A DNA stretch of 24,889 nt. Source: Clostridiales bacterium. GTDB taxonomy: Bacteria > Bacillota > Clostridia > Oscillospirales > Ruminococcaceae. Each line of letters begins with the position of its first letter. The first letter of the stretch is position 1. Below, one piece after another: positions 1-8,660 of the stretch. The stretch covers positions 1-24,889 of the forward strand of contig JAAZIT010000242.1 in the NCBI GenBank assembly GCA_012800685.1. The letters are read 5' to 3'. The notes under the pieces are model-generated. The model saw only the letters and a program-made list of their open reading frames with translations. It searched no databases and had not been told where the DNA came from. The translations under genes and the position numbers were made by a program.

Positions 1-888
1 CAATCGGACAACCCTTTGTTTTTTGGTATGATAGGAATGCACGGAACTAAGAGCGCAAATGTTGCTGTCAAGGATTGTGATGTATTATTCTTAGTGGGCG
101 CAAGAGTTGGAGACAGGGCAATTAGAACTCCAATTAGTCTTGAGAAAAGCACAAAGATTATACATATAGATATAGACCCCGCTGAAATAGGTAAGAATGT
201 TTCAGCTGATATTCCTCTTGTTGGAGATGCAAAGCTTGTATTAAATCAGATGCTTGAGCTTGCCAAACCACTTGAACATGATAAATGGATTGAACATTTA
301 AATGGACTTGTAAAAAAGCCAGTTTATGCTGAGGCCAAAGAAGGTACAATTAACCCTAAAAAGTTTATTGCAGAGCTTTCGGAGGCAATGCCTAATGACA
401 CAACAGTTGTAGCTGATGTTGGACAAAATCAAATTTGGACAGCGGCCAGCTTTAAGATTAAAAACGGAAGATTTTTAACCTCTGGTGGCATGGGAACTAT
501 GGGATATTCAATTCCTGCGGCTGTAGGGGCGAAAATTGCCGATCCATCAAAACAGGTTGTTTCAATTTGTGGTGACGGTTCATTTCAAATGTCGTTTATG
601 GAGCTTGCAACTGCAATTCAGCACGGTGTCAAGGTTAAGTTTGTTGTTATGACAAACAATTATTTAGGAATGGTTAGGGAGCTTCAGCAGAACAATTATC
701 ACAACAGACTAGTTGCGGTTTCTCTTGACGGCTCGCCTGATTTTATCGCCGTAGCAAAGGCTTATGGGATTCCTTGCATGAGAGTAACCAATGAAGAAGA
801 GGCGAAGGTAGCAATTGAGAAATTATCAACCTCTGACGAAAGCTTTTTTGTTGAATGTTATGTGGACGAGCTTGCAACAACGCTTTAA
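1..888 (+). CDS. ilvB: Acetolactate synthase large subunit, C-terminal part (5' end outside window)
   Basis: The frame is open from base 1, so this is the C-terminal ~295 residues of a protein normally near 560 aa. ThDP-dependent acetolactate synthase condenses two pyruvates (or pyruvate and 2-oxobutyrate) in the first common step of valine, leucine and isoleucine synthesis. Visible are the central-domain segment with FFGMIGMHGT and the ThDP-binding domain: DVGQNQIW, then GDGSFQMSFMELATAI and, about 25 residues after GDG, the NNYLGMVRE motif. ilvN and ilvC follow on the same strand, confirming the pathway. The protein stops at VDELATTL, so the PMVPPGA-type tail common in this family is absent. 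The family call is firm; the truncation at base 1 is only the window edge. Confidence 0.95.
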   Translation, partial: QSDNPLFFGMIGMHGTKSANVAVKDCDVLFLVGARVGDRAIRTPISLEKSTKIIHIDIDPAEIGKNVSADIPLVGDAKLVLNQMLELAKPLEHDKWIEHLNGLVKKPVYAEAKEGTINPKKFIAELSEAMPNDTTVVADVGQNQIWTAASFKIKNGRFLTSGGMGTMGYSIPAAVGAKIADPSKQVVSICGDGSFQMSFMELATAIQHGVKVKFVVMTNNYLGMVRELQQNNYHNRLVAVSLDGSPDFIAVAKAYGIPCMRVTNEEEAKVAIEKLSTSDESFFVECYVDELATTL

Positions 889-981
889 ATCAACGTGTTA
901 CTTTTTATGCTATATAAATGTGATATTTATTCATAACTAAGTGATACAATTAATTTTGTACAAAAGGAGTGTTTTAACTCT

Positions 982-1479
982 ATGAAACATATTATATCTG
1001 TCCTTGTAGAAAACCATGCTGGTGTCTTATCCAGAATATCGGGACTTTTCTCAAGGCGAGCCTTTAATATTGACAGTTTAGCTGTGGGCGTGACAGACGA
1101 TCCAAAGGTTTCTCGCATTACAATTATTGTGGACGGAAATCAGCATACAGTTGAACAGGTTGAAAAACAACTAAATAAGCTTATTGATGTTATTAAGGTT
1201 AAGCGTTTTGATAGGGATGAGCATATTGCAAGAGAATTAGTTCTTATTAAGGTATTGGCTTCTTCTGAGAAACGTGCTGAAATAATGACTGTAGCAGAGG
1301 TTACTGGTGCGGAAATTATTGATATATCTTTGACAACTATGACTTTACAGCTTGCTGATACATATGCACACGTTCAAAGGCTTGAGGAAATTGTTCGTCC
1401 ATATGGAATTTTAGAGGTTGTGAGAACTGGTACTATCGCAATTCAAAAGGGTGCTGAAGCAATTACTCATAAAAAGTAG
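982..1479 (+). CDS. ilvN: Acetolactate synthase small (regulatory) subunit
   Basis: This 165-residue protein is the regulatory partner of IlvB; it activates the catalytic subunit and carries valine feedback inhibition. An N-terminal ACT domain is obvious (residues 1-75: ISVLVENHAGVLSRISGLF, then FNIDSLAVG), followed by the usual C-terminal ALS small-subunit domain (about 80-160). The length is standard for the family. The ATG at 982 is preceded by AAAGGAG at 963-969. The gene lies 93 nt after ilvB and 81 nt before ilvC. That gap is longer than in tightly coupled ilvBN pairs, but no terminator is seen in it. Confidence 0.96.
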   Translation: MKHIISVLVENHAGVLSRISGLFSRRAFNIDSLAVGVTDDPKVSRITIIVDGNQHTVEQVEKQLNKLIDVIKVKRFDRDEHIARELVLIKVLASSEKRAEIMTVAEVTGAEIIDISLTTMTLQLADTYAHVQRLEEIVRPYGILEVVRTGTIAIQKGAEAITHKK

Positions 1480-1560
1480 TTTATACTAGCATTAACCTCA
1501 AAGAGAGGCAAGGCTATATAATATATTAATATATTTCTTATAAATTTAGGAGGAAAAATT

Positions 1561-2580
1561 ATGGCAAATAAAATTTTTTACCAACAGGATTGTAATCTTA
1601 GTCTTCTTAACGGAAAAAAAGTTGCAATTATCGGTTATGGCTCACAGGGTCATGCACACGCTCTAAACCTAAAAGACAGCGGTGTTGACGTTGTTATTGG
1701 TTTATATGAGGGTTCAAAATCATGGGCTAAGGCTGAGTCACAGGGACTAACAGTTATGACAACAGCAGAGGCTACTAAGGTATCTGACGTTATCATGATT
1801 CTTATTCCAGATGAGAAGCAGGCTTCACTATACAAGAGTGAAATTGCTCCAAACCTAGCAGAGGGCAAAACTATTGCTTTCGCTCATGGATTTAACATTC
1901 ATTATGGTTGTATTGTTCCACCAAAGGACGTTAATGTAATCATGGTTGCTCCTAAGGGCCCTGGACACACCGTTAGAAGTGAATATCAGGTTGGAAAAGG
2001 AGTTCCATGTCTAATTGCTGTTGAACAGGATGCTACTGGAAATGCAACGGATATCGGTCTAGCTTATGCAGCAGGTATCGGCGGAGCAAGAGCTGGTGTT
2101 CTTGAAACAAACTTTAGAACTGAAACAGAAACTGACTTGTTTGGTGAACAGGCTGTTCTTTGCGGTGGTGTTTGCGCACTTATGCAGGCAGGCTATGAAA
2201 CACTTGTTGAAGCAGGATATGACCCACGAAATGCTTACTTTGAGTGTATTCACGAAATGAAGCTTATTGTAGACCTTATTTATCAGTCTGGATTCTCAGG
2301 CATGAGATACTCAATTTCAAACACTGCTGAATACGGAGATTACATTACTGGCCCTAAGATTATTACTGACGAAACTAAGAAAGCTATGAAAAAGGTTCTT
2401 GCTGACATTCAAGACGGAACATTTGCTAAGGACTTCTTACTAGATATGTCCGAATCTGGTTCACAGGTTCACTTTAATGCTATGAGAAAACTTGGTTCAG
2501 AGCATTCATCAGAGGTTGTTGGTGAAGAAATTAGAAAGCTATACAGCTGGAGCGACGAGGACAAGCTAATTAACAACTAA
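1561..2580 (+). CDS. ilvC: Ketol-acid reductoisomerase (class I)
   Basis: The 339-residue enzyme isomerises and reduces acetolactate or acetohydroxybutyrate to the dihydroxy acid, the second step of branched-chain amino acid synthesis. Length and order are those of the short class I enzyme. An N-terminal Rossmann domain has GYGSQGHAHALNLKDSG, followed by the cofactor-selecting loop with EGSKSW. The helical knotted domain has ETDLFGEQAVLCGG (metal-binding Asp and Glu), YFECIHEMKLIVDL and a final GSEHSSEVVGEEIR. The start is set by AGGAGG at 1549-1554, 6 nt before the ATG. It is the last gene of the visible ilv operon and is followed by a strong terminator. Confidence 0.98.
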   Translation: MANKIFYQQDCNLSLLNGKKVAIIGYGSQGHAHALNLKDSGVDVVIGLYEGSKSWAKAESQGLTVMTTAEATKVSDVIMILIPDEKQASLYKSEIAPNLAEGKTIAFAHGFNIHYGCIVPPKDVNVIMVAPKGPGHTVRSEYQVGKGVPCLIAVEQDATGNATDIGLAYAAGIGGARAGVLETNFRTETETDLFGEQAVLCGGVCALMQAGYETLVEAGYDPRNAYFECIHEMKLIVDLIYQSGFSGMRYSISNTAEYGDYITGPKIITDETKKAMKKVLADIQDGTFAKDFLLDMSESGSQVHFNAMRKLGSEHSSEVVGEEIRKLYSWSDEDKLINN

Positions 2581-2595
2581 TTTTTAATTAAATAC

Positions 2596-2628
2596 AAAAA
2601 AGAGACTTTTTTATAAAGTCTCTTTTTT
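2596..2628. terminator. Intrinsic terminator after ilvC, symmetric on both strands
   Basis: GAGACTTT at 2602-2609 pairs with AAAGTCTC at 2615-2622, with a short loop. A run of A precedes the stem and a run of T follows it, so the hairpin reads as stem plus U-tract on either strand. It closes the ilv operon and may also stop transcription of the convergent GH74 gene, which ends at 2736. Confidence 0.9.
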
Positions 2629-2735
2629 ATTTAATAGTAAAATAGCTTGTACAATTTGTAATTAGGAATAATCAACGGCTCTCTTTTGTTAAATTAATTA
2701 TATTTAAAAACTAAATATAATTAATCAGGGTATGG

Positions 2736-5129
2736 TTAACTTTCCTCTCCGTATAAGGCGCCACGAGCATTTGTGGCAAGATAAAATCTTCCAAATTTTC
2801 TAAAATCCCCATCTATAGAGGTTATTCCGCCAAACATTTGGTTATCGTTATTTATCCTAGCCCAGCTTTTGCCATTGTCGAGTGAACGCCAAAATCCATA
2901 TTCATTAAATAGTATTCCACTAATATAAAGAGCAGGAGTTTTATCATCAAGCCCTTTTCCAAATCCTACGGTTTTAACAAAATCACCGTGTGTAGTTATT
3001 TTTGTAGCATGACAGCTTTTATCTGAGAACTCAAGTTTCCAAAGGCCATTTTTATGGAGTGCAAGGTATGCCACTCCTTCTTTATCCGGCAAAAATCTAA
3101 TTTCACATTTTTTAAATCCGTCGATTCCTGAAAAGAAATAATCCTTTGGAAATTCGTTATTTGCTTCTATCTGATAAAAGCTATCACCCTTATCTTGGCT
3201 TAAATAAATTTGTCCGTTTTCACCAAAGCCATAAAATACGTTAGGGTTTACCCAATCAGAAAAGAATTTAATGCAAAGCTTTGGATTATAGTTAGGATTA
3301 AGTTGGTTTGTGAAGTTAGGTTCATTCCTACAATCTAGGTTAGAATTAGAGCTAGAAAATGTTTTAGCGCTAGAAACCTCATTATTATTTAAATCAAATA
3401 CCTTAACCTTTTTATATGTCTTTGTGGACATATCATATTTAACGCTTAAATCAACTGAAAGATTAAATCTGTCTCTTGCAAGAGTCCAAAGTATAGTTGC
3501 ACCGTCACTAGACATGGCTACCCAGCCTCCATTAACATTTGGCTGTTTTAGCTTTAATACTGCACTATCTATCTCATCAGAAATATTTTCAGGATAACCT
3601 AAGTGAGAAAAATTATCCCCTCCATCTGTGGTATAAATAAGTCCTCCCTTTGTAATTCCAGTCCAGTTTCCACGAGCTGTTACTACAAAAATATCAGGGC
3701 TTGAAGGTAAATAATCGGCGTTTATACAGGTAATATATCTATTGTTATTCTCGTCTGCAAATGAATTTTCACAAGGTTTATTAAGTTGACGGAAAGCAAA
3801 TCCACCTAGGTCGCCAATAATATCAAGCACTAGATTTTTTCCACTTGGAATACCATAAATATTTAAGTGAACTGTTTCTTCAATTCCAGTATTTAGGGTC
3901 TCCCAAACAATATCTTTCGGTTTTGCGCTAAAATTAAAGGATATAAAAACTCCAGTTCCAGAGTTAAAAATTGCCATATCCTTATTAAAAGGATTAACCT
4001 TTAAGTTACTCATCCAGTGAATTGGAAGTCCCCCACCATTGTATTCGGGTTTTTGGTATGGAGTGGTTATAATAACATTTTCGATGTAATCTTTAGAAAG
4101 TATAAATTCAAAAGTTTCGCCCATGTTCTCTGAAGCTAAAATAAAATTATCTTCTCCGCCACAAGCTGCCACGGTAATACGCTTATCTTTTATGGATATT
4201 CCGCCTAAACCAGATTGAAATAGTCTATTTGGATTACTATCTTTTAAATGATTAAGGTTTGGGGTTATATCTTTAAAATTAACGATTTTTCCGTCTATTA
4301 TGTTATAAAGACCAATTCTTCCGTCAAAGCCACCACCATTATCACAAGCGAAGCTATTCCATTTTGCAAAGCTATCCTTATGAGAGCATGAAAACGAGAT
4401 AACTATATTATTAGAATTGACTGAAATACCGACTGGAACAAAACCTTTATAAAAACAGCGGGCATCGTCAAGAGTTTTTGGAGTAGGGAGAGATTTAAAG
4501 GTCTCTCCCTTGTTATATGACACGTAGAGAGTATCTCCACGGTTGTTAGTTATAGAATTTGTTTCACCGGTACATGCTACAATCATTATGTCTTCTTTTT
4601 GACTAAGCCAAATAAAAGTAATGTTGTTTTCAGGGAAATCGAGCTTTTCCCAGCTATCTCCTAAATCCACGGATTTAAAAAAACCACTACCTTGAGAACC
4701 AAAATACAAAGTATCATCTTTAAAGGCTAGTCTTTCATCTGTTGACCTTGCTGCAAAATTTCCGTCAACTGGAAATGGAACTGGCTTTTCTAAAAAGCTA
4801 TTACCCATATCTTCGGAAATTAGAAGGCTGCAACCGTCATTCTTATGTCTATAGGCACTATCACCACATATTGCAAAAAGTCTATTACTATTATAATAGT
4901 CAATGGCTATGGACAAAGGTCTGTTTAAATGATGTTGAAATTCAGTGAAAGAGTCCATTAAGGATATCCATTGTCTTTTTTCAAAGGAAAATCTATATAC
5001 ACCACCTATGTCAGTTCTGGCATATAGTATATTAGGAGAAGTGGGATGAAAAACGAAACCTGTGACAAAGCCACCTCCTGGAGTTGATAAACTGTTATAA
5101 TTATATGAAACTGGATTTAATTTATTCAT
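2736..5129 (-). CDS. GH74-family xyloglucanase-like glycoside hydrolase, no signal peptide
   Basis: This 797-residue protein matches GH74 beta-propeller enzymes, which cut the beta-1,4-glucan backbone of xyloglucan. The N-terminus has GGGFVTGFVFHPTSPN and YARTDIGG (Asp40). The second half has NTGIEETVHLNI and IGDLGGF (Asp440). These Asp residues sit where family catalytic residues sit, about 400 apart. Asp-box repeats are visible (SEDMGNSF, SVDLGDSW, SYNKGETF, SENMGETF, TTDGGDNF, SQDKGDSF, SLDNGKSW), as expected for two seven-bladed propellers. An in-frame ATG at 5147 is rejected because AAGGAGG lies between it and the ATG at 5129. Neither start gives a hydrophobic leader and there is no dockerin or carbohydrate-binding module, so the enzyme should be cytoplasmic, probably acting on imported oligosaccharides (inference). 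Substrate is assigned by family only. It is monocistronic, behind a likely promoter at 5162-5189. Confidence 0.85.
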   Translation of the reverse strand: MNKLNPVSYNYNSLSTPGGGFVTGFVFHPTSPNILYARTDIGGVYRFSFEKRQWISLMDSFTEFQHHLNRPLSIAIDYYNSNRLFAICGDSAYRHKNDGCSLLISEDMGNSFLEKPVPFPVDGNFAARSTDERLAFKDDTLYFGSQGSGFFKSVDLGDSWEKLDFPENNITFIWLSQKEDIMIVACTGETNSITNNRGDTLYVSYNKGETFKSLPTPKTLDDARCFYKGFVPVGISVNSNNIVISFSCSHKDSFAKWNSFACDNGGGFDGRIGLYNIIDGKIVNFKDITPNLNHLKDSNPNRLFQSGLGGISIKDKRITVAACGGEDNFILASENMGETFEFILSKDYIENVIITTPYQKPEYNGGGLPIHWMSNLKVNPFNKDMAIFNSGTGVFISFNFSAKPKDIVWETLNTGIEETVHLNIYGIPSGKNLVLDIIGDLGGFAFRQLNKPCENSFADENNNRYITCINADYLPSSPDIFVVTARGNWTGITKGGLIYTTDGGDNFSHLGYPENISDEIDSAVLKLKQPNVNGGWVAMSSDGATILWTLARDRFNLSVDLSVKYDMSTKTYKKVKVFDLNNNEVSSAKTFSSSNSNLDCRNEPNFTNQLNPNYNPKLCIKFFSDWVNPNVFYGFGENGQIYLSQDKGDSFYQIEANNEFPKDYFFSGIDGFKKCEIRFLPDKEGVAYLALHKNGLWKLEFSDKSCHATKITTHGDFVKTVGFGKGLDDKTPALYISGILFNEYGFWRSLDNGKSWARINNDNQMFGGITSIDGDFRKFGRFYLATNARGALYGEES

Positions 5130-5161
5130 GTTGCAAACCTCCTTCATCTTTTCAGTTTCTA

Positions 5162-5189
5162 ATTATAGATTACTACACGGAAATAACAA
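5162..5189 (-). promoter_or_regulatory. Probable sigma-A promoter of the GH74 gene
   Basis: On the minus strand, TTGTTA (plus-strand 5184-5189) and TATAAT (plus-strand 5162-5167) are separated by 16 bp. The -10 is perfect and about 30 bp upstream of the start codon. No clear operator or catabolite-repression site was recognised. Confidence 0.5.
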
Positions 5190-5269
5190 TAATTAGGGTC
5201 TTTTATTAAGATTATGTAAATTGTGAAATAAGAAGTTGCAATATGAAATAGTATAAATAAATTAAACTG

Positions 5270-5923
5270 TTATTTTCGTGATTTGTTATAATCACATATA
5301 TCGGAAATTGGACATTTTTCACAGCGCTCTCCTCTAGCTTTACAAATATCCCTGCCAAAGATTACTATGCGATGACAAAAATCTGAGGATTTTTCAGGTG
5401 GAATAATTTTTCTAAGGTCATCTTCAACCTTTTTTGGTATTTTATTCTTAGTTAGTCCAATTCTTCCTGTTATTCTTATAAAGTGGGTATCAGTTACTAT
5501 CGCAGGCATATGATGAACATCACCCATAATTAAATTAGCTGTTTTTCTTCCTATTCCAGAAAGTGTGGTTAGCTCCTCGAGCGTATTTGGAATTTCTCCA
5601 TTGAAATTTTCAATAAGCTGTTGGCACATCTCTTTTATAGATTTAGCTTTTGTTTTATAAAGTCCACAAGGTTTTATAATTTCTTCTATATCCGAAATTT
5701 CTGCTTCGGCAAAGTCTTTAATTGATGTGTATTTTTCAAAAAGTGGTTTCGAAACGATATTTACACGAGCATCAGTACATTGAGCAGAAAGCCTTCCGGC
5801 TATCATTAACTCATGGGGTTTTGAGTATGTTAGCGAACAAGAAGCATCAGGGTAGTATTCCTCAAGTCGATTACAGACTTCGATTGCCTTTTGTTTTGTG
5901 GTATAAGTCTTGGGTTTTGTCAT
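5270..5923 (-). CDS. nth: Endonuclease III (DNA glycosylase/AP lyase)
   Basis: The 217-residue base-excision repair enzyme removes oxidised pyrimidines and nicks abasic sites. The helix-hairpin-helix LSGIGRKTA supplies the catalytic lysine (Lys127), and TDTH supplies the catalytic aspartate (Asp145), 18 residues apart as in E. coli Nth. The C-terminal 4Fe-4S ligands are C194-x6-C201-x2-C204-x5-C210. The start at 5923 is chosen because AGGAGG lies 7 nt upstream; a longer reading to 5989 would add a 22-residue tail that runs over this ribosome binding site. The gene lies 140 bp upstream of the GH74 gene on the same strand. That gene has its own promoter-like sequence, so the two are probably not coupled. 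Confidence 0.95.
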   Translation of the reverse strand: MTKPKTYTTKQKAIEVCNRLEEYYPDASCSLTYSKPHELMIAGRLSAQCTDARVNIVSKPLFEKYTSIKDFAEAEISDIEEIIKPCGLYKTKAKSIKEMCQQLIENFNGEIPNTLEELTTLSGIGRKTANLIMGDVHHMPAIVTDTHFIRITGRIGLTKNKIPKKVEDDLRKIIPPEKSSDFCHRIVIFGRDICKARGERCEKCPISDICDYNKSRK

Positions 5924-5960
5924 AATAATCCTCCTATCGCAAAAATTGATTGTTTTATCT

Positions 5961-5989
5961 ATTTTAAACGATTTTTCAACAAAAAGCAA
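5961..5989 (-). promoter_or_regulatory. Possible promoter of nth
   Basis: On the minus strand, TTGCTT (plus-strand 5984-5989) and TAAAAT (plus-strand 5961-5966) are separated by 17 bp, about 38 bp before the start codon. Both boxes deviate from consensus, so the call rests mainly on position and spacing. Confidence 0.35.
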
Positions 5990-6058
5990 CCATGTTGGTT
6001 ATGTACTTTGTTGGTAAAAACCTATAGTTGTGGGCGAGTATTTTAGTAAAAAATCATA

Positions 6059-6087
6059 TTGAAATAAATATGTAGATATAGTATAAT
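6059..6087 (+). promoter_or_regulatory. Sigma-A promoter of the mraY-like/pssA/psd/pullulanase run
   Basis: TTGAAA at 6059-6064 and TATAAT at 6082-6087 are separated by 17 bp, 60 bp upstream of the first start codon. A second TATAAT lies a little further downstream (about 6101) but lacks a good -35 box. Confidence 0.55.
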
Positions 6088-6147
6088 GAATAGTGTATTA
6101 TATAATAGAAATTACAATATTTAGAATAATTGAAAAGGACGATGACG

Positions 6148-7116
6148 ATGTTAAGTTTGCTTTTTAGCGACGAATTTAGAGGGGTGGGGCTGGCACTCAC
6201 GGTGGCTATGTCTTTTGCTATAACTTTTTTGGGTATAATCCTCTTTAAAGGAATGCTTCCAAAGGACCAAGGAAGGAAATATGCTCACAACGGTTCTCTT
6301 TCTGAGGGTAAACCACGAGGGGCGGGACTTATACTAATAACAACATTTACAATTTCATCGGTTTTATTAGTGAAGCTTAATTTAGAAGTGATTATTTACT
6401 TAGTTTTGATATTTTTGTCAATGCTAACTGGTTATTTAGATGATTCGTCTGAAAAACCATGGGGCGAGCTGGTTAAGGGGCTTTTAGACTTTGCTATTTC
6501 AGCTGCAACAGCTTTTGCATACTACCATTTCAATTCGTCAAACATTTCCATTGCTATGTTAAACATTGACATCTATATACATCCTGTATTGTTTGTTGTT
6601 TTGGGAACAATACTTGTCTGGGCTAGTATTAATGTGACAAACTGCTCTGATGGTGTTGATGGGTTATGCGGAACACTTACTACAATTTCACTTGCAACGG
6701 CTTTAATTATACTAACAAAGCTTAACATTGACAGGACATTTTCAACAATCCTTGTTATAATGATTGTATCAATTGCAGCTTACTTATGGTTTAACGCTTC
6801 TCCAAGCAAAATATTAATGGGGGATGCTGGTTCACGAGCTTTGGGAGTTGTTTTGGCAATTGCGTTCTTAAAAACAGGCTCACCAATTCTATTCATTCCA
6901 GCGGCAATAATTCTTATTATTGATGGCGGATTAGGTTTGTTAAAGCTTTCAGCAATAAGATTTTTAAAGATAAAGAACTTTATGAAGAACATTAGAACTC
7001 CAATTCACGACCATTTGAGAAAAAATAAGGGTTGGTCTGATACGCAAACAGTATACAGGCTTTCAATCATTCAGTTTTTGGTTTCAGTGGCAACTATAGC
7101 ATTGGTTTTTAAATAG
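6148..7116 (+). CDS. mraY: MraY-family phospho-N-acetylmuramoyl-pentapeptide transferase
   Basis: This 322-residue polytopic membrane protein of glycosyltransferase family 4 would transfer phospho-MurNAc-pentapeptide to undecaprenyl phosphate, giving lipid I. Family motifs are present: an Asp pair (Asp98-Asp99 in YLDDSSEKPWG), NCSDGVDG (165-172), MGDAGS with Asp226, and a C-terminal PIHDHLRKNKGW. The KGW ending points to MraY rather than WecA/TagO. In the usual PIHHHFELKGW motif the middle histidine is here aspartate. The start at 6148 has AAAAGGA at 6133-6139 at proper spacing; ATG 6142 is too close and TTG 6130 has no site. It is outside any dcw cluster and heads a run with phospholipid genes. 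It may be the sole MraY or a paralogue; the window cannot tell. Confidence 0.82.
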   Translation: MLSLLFSDEFRGVGLALTVAMSFAITFLGIILFKGMLPKDQGRKYAHNGSLSEGKPRGAGLILITTFTISSVLLVKLNLEVIIYLVLIFLSMLTGYLDDSSEKPWGELVKGLLDFAISAATAFAYYHFNSSNISIAMLNIDIYIHPVLFVVLGTILVWASINVTNCSDGVDGLCGTLTTISLATALIILTKLNIDRTFSTILVIMIVSIAAYLWFNASPSKILMGDAGSRALGVVLAIAFLKTGSPILFIPAAIILIIDGGLGLLKLSAIRFLKIKNFMKNIRTPIHDHLRKNKGWSDTQTVYRLSIIQFLVSVATIALVFK

Positions 7117-7159
7117 GAATTTATAATGAATTAAGAAAAAGGGGTATTGGGAATTTAAA

Positions 7160-7783
7160 ATGATTGGTTTTTATAATTATTCAGTGATACTAACTTATAT
7201 TGGTTTGGCATCATCTGTATTTGGTATGACGCAAATATTTGAGGGCGATTATGCAATATGTTTTTTATGTCTGTTGCTTTCAGGAATATGTGATTTATTT
7301 GATGGAAAAATTGCAAGAGCAATGAAAAACAGAACGGATCAAGAAAAGGTTTTTGGAATTCAAATTGATTCATTATGTGATTTAGTATGCTTTACTGTTT
7401 TTCCTGCAATGATTGGTTATTCCTTTGGTCTAAACCACGGTCTAGGTCTAGTTTCGGCAATATTGCTTGTATTATGCGGTGTTATTAGATTGGGATATTT
7501 TAATGTTATTGAGCAAGAGCGTCAGCAAACTACCACCGAGAACAGAAAAGAATATCAAGGGCTTCCTGTAACATCAGTGTCAGTGCTTTTTCCGCTAATT
7601 TATTTAGCTAAAAATGCTGTGGGAAGTGCGTTTCCTTATATTTTCCAAAGCTTTATGATAATAGTATCATTGCTTTTCGTGGTAAAAATAAAGGTAAAAA
7701 AGCCAAGCTTGAGAGGGCTTTTGGTTTTAGCAACACTAGGAATTTTAATTTTAGTAGGTTTTTGGAAGGGTAATTTGTATTAA
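7160..7783 (+). CDS. pssA: CDP-diacylglycerol-serine O-phosphatidyltransferase
   Basis: This 207-residue integral membrane CDP-alcohol phosphatidyltransferase would make phosphatidylserine from CDP-diacylglycerol and serine. The CDP-alcohol signature is complete: Asp45-x2-Asp48-Gly49-x2-Ala52-Arg53, then Gly66-x3-Asp70-x3-Asp74. Twelve residues separate AR from G, instead of the eight of the classic motif. Hydrophobic helices fill the rest. The serine acceptor is inferred from the next gene: its stop overlaps the psd start by one base (TAATG at 7781-7785), so the two are translationally coupled. The ribosome binding site is weak (AGGGG at about 7140), and the gene follows mraY by 43 nt, so it is likely cotranscribed. 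Confidence 0.9.
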   Translation: MIGFYNYSVILTYIGLASSVFGMTQIFEGDYAICFLCLLLSGICDLFDGKIARAMKNRTDQEKVFGIQIDSLCDLVCFTVFPAMIGYSFGLNHGLGLVSAILLVLCGVIRLGYFNVIEQERQQTTTENRKEYQGLPVTSVSVLFPLIYLAKNAVGSAFPYIFQSFMIIVSLLFVVKIKVKKPSLRGLLVLATLGILILVGFWKGNLY

Positions 7784-8646
7784 TGAATTTTAAGGATTTA
7801 GATGGCAACTGTTATTCTAATGAGACATCACAGGACAGGCTTTTGAAAAACCTTTATACAAAAATTTGGGGCAGGGCGATACTAAAGATTTTAGTATCAC
7901 CTGCTATTTCAAAGTTAGGCGGTTCTGTTTTAAACTCAAGACTTTCAGTTCCAATGATAAAAAGCTTTATAAAGAAAAACAATATTGATATGACACAATT
8001 TGAGGAGAGAAAGTTTAAAAGCTATAATGATTTCTTTACTAGAAAAATTAAGCAAGGAAAGCGACCTTTTTCTAATGACGAAAGGGTTTTAATTTCTCCT
8101 AGTGATTCTAAAGTAAGCTGTTATAAGCTTGATGATAATGCTAGTTTTAGTATTAAGGGAACAACTTATTCCTGCGAAAGCCTTTTAAAAAGCAAGAGCA
8201 CAGCCGAAAAATTTAGTGGAGGCTACGCTTTTATATTAAGGCTATCTGTTGACGATTATCACAGATACAGCTACTGCTGTAGTGGAATTAAATCCAATAA
8301 CAAGCATATTAAGGGTAAATTTCACACAGTTAATCCTATTGCCTTTGATTATTATCCAGTATTTAAAGAAAACACAAGAGAATATTGTTTAATAAAATCA
8401 AAGGTATTTGGTTTGGTTATGCAAATGGAAGTCGGAGCAACCATGGTAGGGAAAATATCGAATTTGCATAACGACAAGGGCATTGTTTTTAAAGGCGAGG
8501 AAAAAGGTAAATTTGAATTTGGTGGTTCTACAGTAGTTCTAATGGTTCAACAGGGAGCTATTCAAGAGCCTAAAATATTTTTAGAAAACACTTATCATAA
8601 TTGTGAGACTATTATAAAACAAGGACAAACCCTTGCGATAAATTAA
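7783..8646 (+). CDS. psd: Phosphatidylserine decarboxylase proenzyme
   Basis: This 287-residue protein converts phosphatidylserine to phosphatidylethanolamine. The GGST motif at 247-250 is the self-cleavage site where the serine becomes the pyruvoyl cofactor of the small subunit. The rest of the family pattern is in order: NDFFTRKIKQGKRPF (82-96), SPSDSK with Asp108, VDDYHRY with His160, and HTVNP (181-185). Asp108, His160 and Ser249 fit the Asp/His/Ser triad known for self-processing. Length and the GGST (not LGST) motif fit the longer, type II-like bacterial enzymes. The start overlaps the pssA stop. Together the two genes predict phosphatidylethanolamine in the membrane. Confidence 0.95.
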   Translation: MNFKDLDGNCYSNETSQDRLLKNLYTKIWGRAILKILVSPAISKLGGSVLNSRLSVPMIKSFIKKNNIDMTQFEERKFKSYNDFFTRKIKQGKRPFSNDERVLISPSDSKVSCYKLDDNASFSIKGTTYSCESLLKSKSTAEKFSGGYAFILRLSVDDYHRYSYCCSGIKSNNKHIKGKFHTVNPIAFDYYPVFKENTREYCLIKSKVFGLVMQMEVGATMVGKISNLHNDKGIVFKGEEKGKFEFGGSTVVLMVQQGAIQEPKIFLENTYHNCETIIKQGQTLAIN

Positions 8647-8660
8647 GGAGGGAGAGCACT

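Noticed and set aside
1480..1560. Palindromic AATATATTAATATATT between ilvN and ilvC as an operator or promoter
   Set aside because: AT-only palindromes are expected at this base composition; no -35/-10 pair with good spacing was found.
5130..5147. Six-codon longer start for the GH74 gene
   Set aside because: The AAGGAGG that serves the ATG at 5129 lies within this extension, so the downstream start is preferred.
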